Origin: Gluconobacter thailandicus F149-1 = NBRC 100600
Lineage (GTDB): Bacteria > Pseudomonadota > Alphaproteobacteria > Acetobacterales > Acetobacteraceae
Reading direction: 5' to 3'
Assembly: GCF_000964465.1 (NCBI RefSeq)
Contig: NZ_BANH01000017.1
Span: 1 to 64,000 of the forward strand
Length of the DNA: 64,000 bases
Below the pieces are notes generated by a model. The model was not told where the DNA came from and did not search any database. It saw nothing but the letters and a program-made list of their open reading frames with translations. Shown here in pieces: positions 63,693 to 64,000 of this stretch. The number at the start of each line of letters is the position of its first letter. Within the stretch, counting starts at the first letter, position 1. A program made the position numbers and the translations under genes.

Positions 63693-64000
63693 TCAGTCTA
63701 ATGGCCGTACCAGATCAGCGACCATGCCATTTGTGGCCAGCAAAGCATCCTGGGGGGCAAGCTCAAGAAGCAGCCCTCGGTCTCCACCATTAATGACAAC
63801 CGGTGGTCCATCCATGCCGCTTTGCTCAAATGCCGTTGGCACCGTGCTGCGCTGACCGAACGGGCTGACCCCGCCGATTTTGTAACCTGTCCTCTGTTCT
63901 GCATCTGGACGAGACAGCATCTTGGCTTTTCGTCCCCCGAAAGCTGCTGCCACCCGTACAAAGTCCAGTTCCCGGTCTGCAGGGAGGACAACGCAGGCAG
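63693..64000 (-). CDS. YbaK/EbsC-type aminoacyl-tRNA deacylase, cut by the window edge
   Basis: The C-terminal ~100 residues of a YbaK/ProX-family deacylase that removes mischarged Cys or Ala from tRNA-Pro. The family motifs are LPADRELDFVRVAAAFGGRK, YKIGGVSPFGQRSTVPTAFE and a glycine-rich VVINGGDRGLLLELAPQD. The frame is open to the window end, so the 5' part of the gene lies outside. It converges on the phosphoesterase fragment. Confidence 0.85.
   Translation of the reverse strand, partial: ACVVLPADRELDFVRVAAAFGGRKAKMLSRPDAEQRTGYKIGGVSPFGQRSTVPTAFEQSGMDGPPVVINGGDRGLLLELAPQDALLATNGMVADLVRPLD

Overview
The window reads as chromosomal DNA of an acetic acid bacterium (Acetobacteraceae), most like Gluconobacter. 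The reasons are a complete pqqABCDE cluster for the dehydrogenase cofactor PQQ, several TonB-dependent receptors, a secreted GH32 fructan hydrolase, and alphaproteobacterial housekeeping genes. Genus assignment is inference from gene content; no database search was possible. Layout: 1-4323 holds a glycosyltransferase and a large secreted protein of unknown function. 4333-7469 is the PQQ cluster on the minus strand, with a terminator between pqqA and pqqB. 7644-20287 is mostly core genome: AI-2E-type permease, gmk, a TonB receptor, an SDR with a divergent LysR gene broken by an expanded 8-bp tandem repeat, a GntR/SPFH pair, hisG-hisD, infA, and a maf / RNase E/G-like / yacG run. tRNA-Phe lies at 20349-20424. 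The most unusual part is a 9.1-kb element integrated into the 3' end of tRNA-Phe (20409-29521, bounded by a 19-bp direct repeat). All its genes are on the minus strand: integrase, AlpA-like regulator, HK97-type portal, prohead protease and major capsid protein, a MerR/HTH-like protein, a Tat-signal protein behind a highly structured leader, an AT-rich membrane protein, and a P4-type primase-helicase next to two inverted iteron clusters that look like its replication origin. No terminase, tail or lysis genes are visible, so it looks like a capsid-encoding phage satellite rather than a complete prophage, with capsid, protease and portal in the reverse of the usual phage order. From 29522 the chromosome resumes: an MgtC-like protein with no visible normal start, a GH32 levanase/invertase, an SBF-like transporter, a sulfotransferase-like protein, a TonB receptor, a ferritin-like DUF892 protein, a glycosyltransferase with a discoidin domain, an AraC regulator, hldE, htpG, and the flagellar hook genes flgE-flgK-flgL. 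47985-58387 carries a MATE transporter, an aldo-keto reductase, an AT-rich alpha/beta-hydrolase-like protein, an S9 peptidase, a DedA protein, an SDR, galE and another glycosyltransferase. 58543-60736 is a hemE-HAD-hemJ operon. The hemE/maf intergenic region is dense in GTAC palindromes and repeated DnaA-box-like motifs and is a candidate chromosomal replication origin. The right end holds tRNA-Ala, a collapsed locus in which fragments of an ECF sigma factor, a TonB receptor and a metallophosphoesterase abut each other, and a partial ybaK-type deacylase gene. Recurrent themes are outer-membrane uptake, surface glycan and glycosyltransferase genes, and at least two loci altered by slippage of short repeats.
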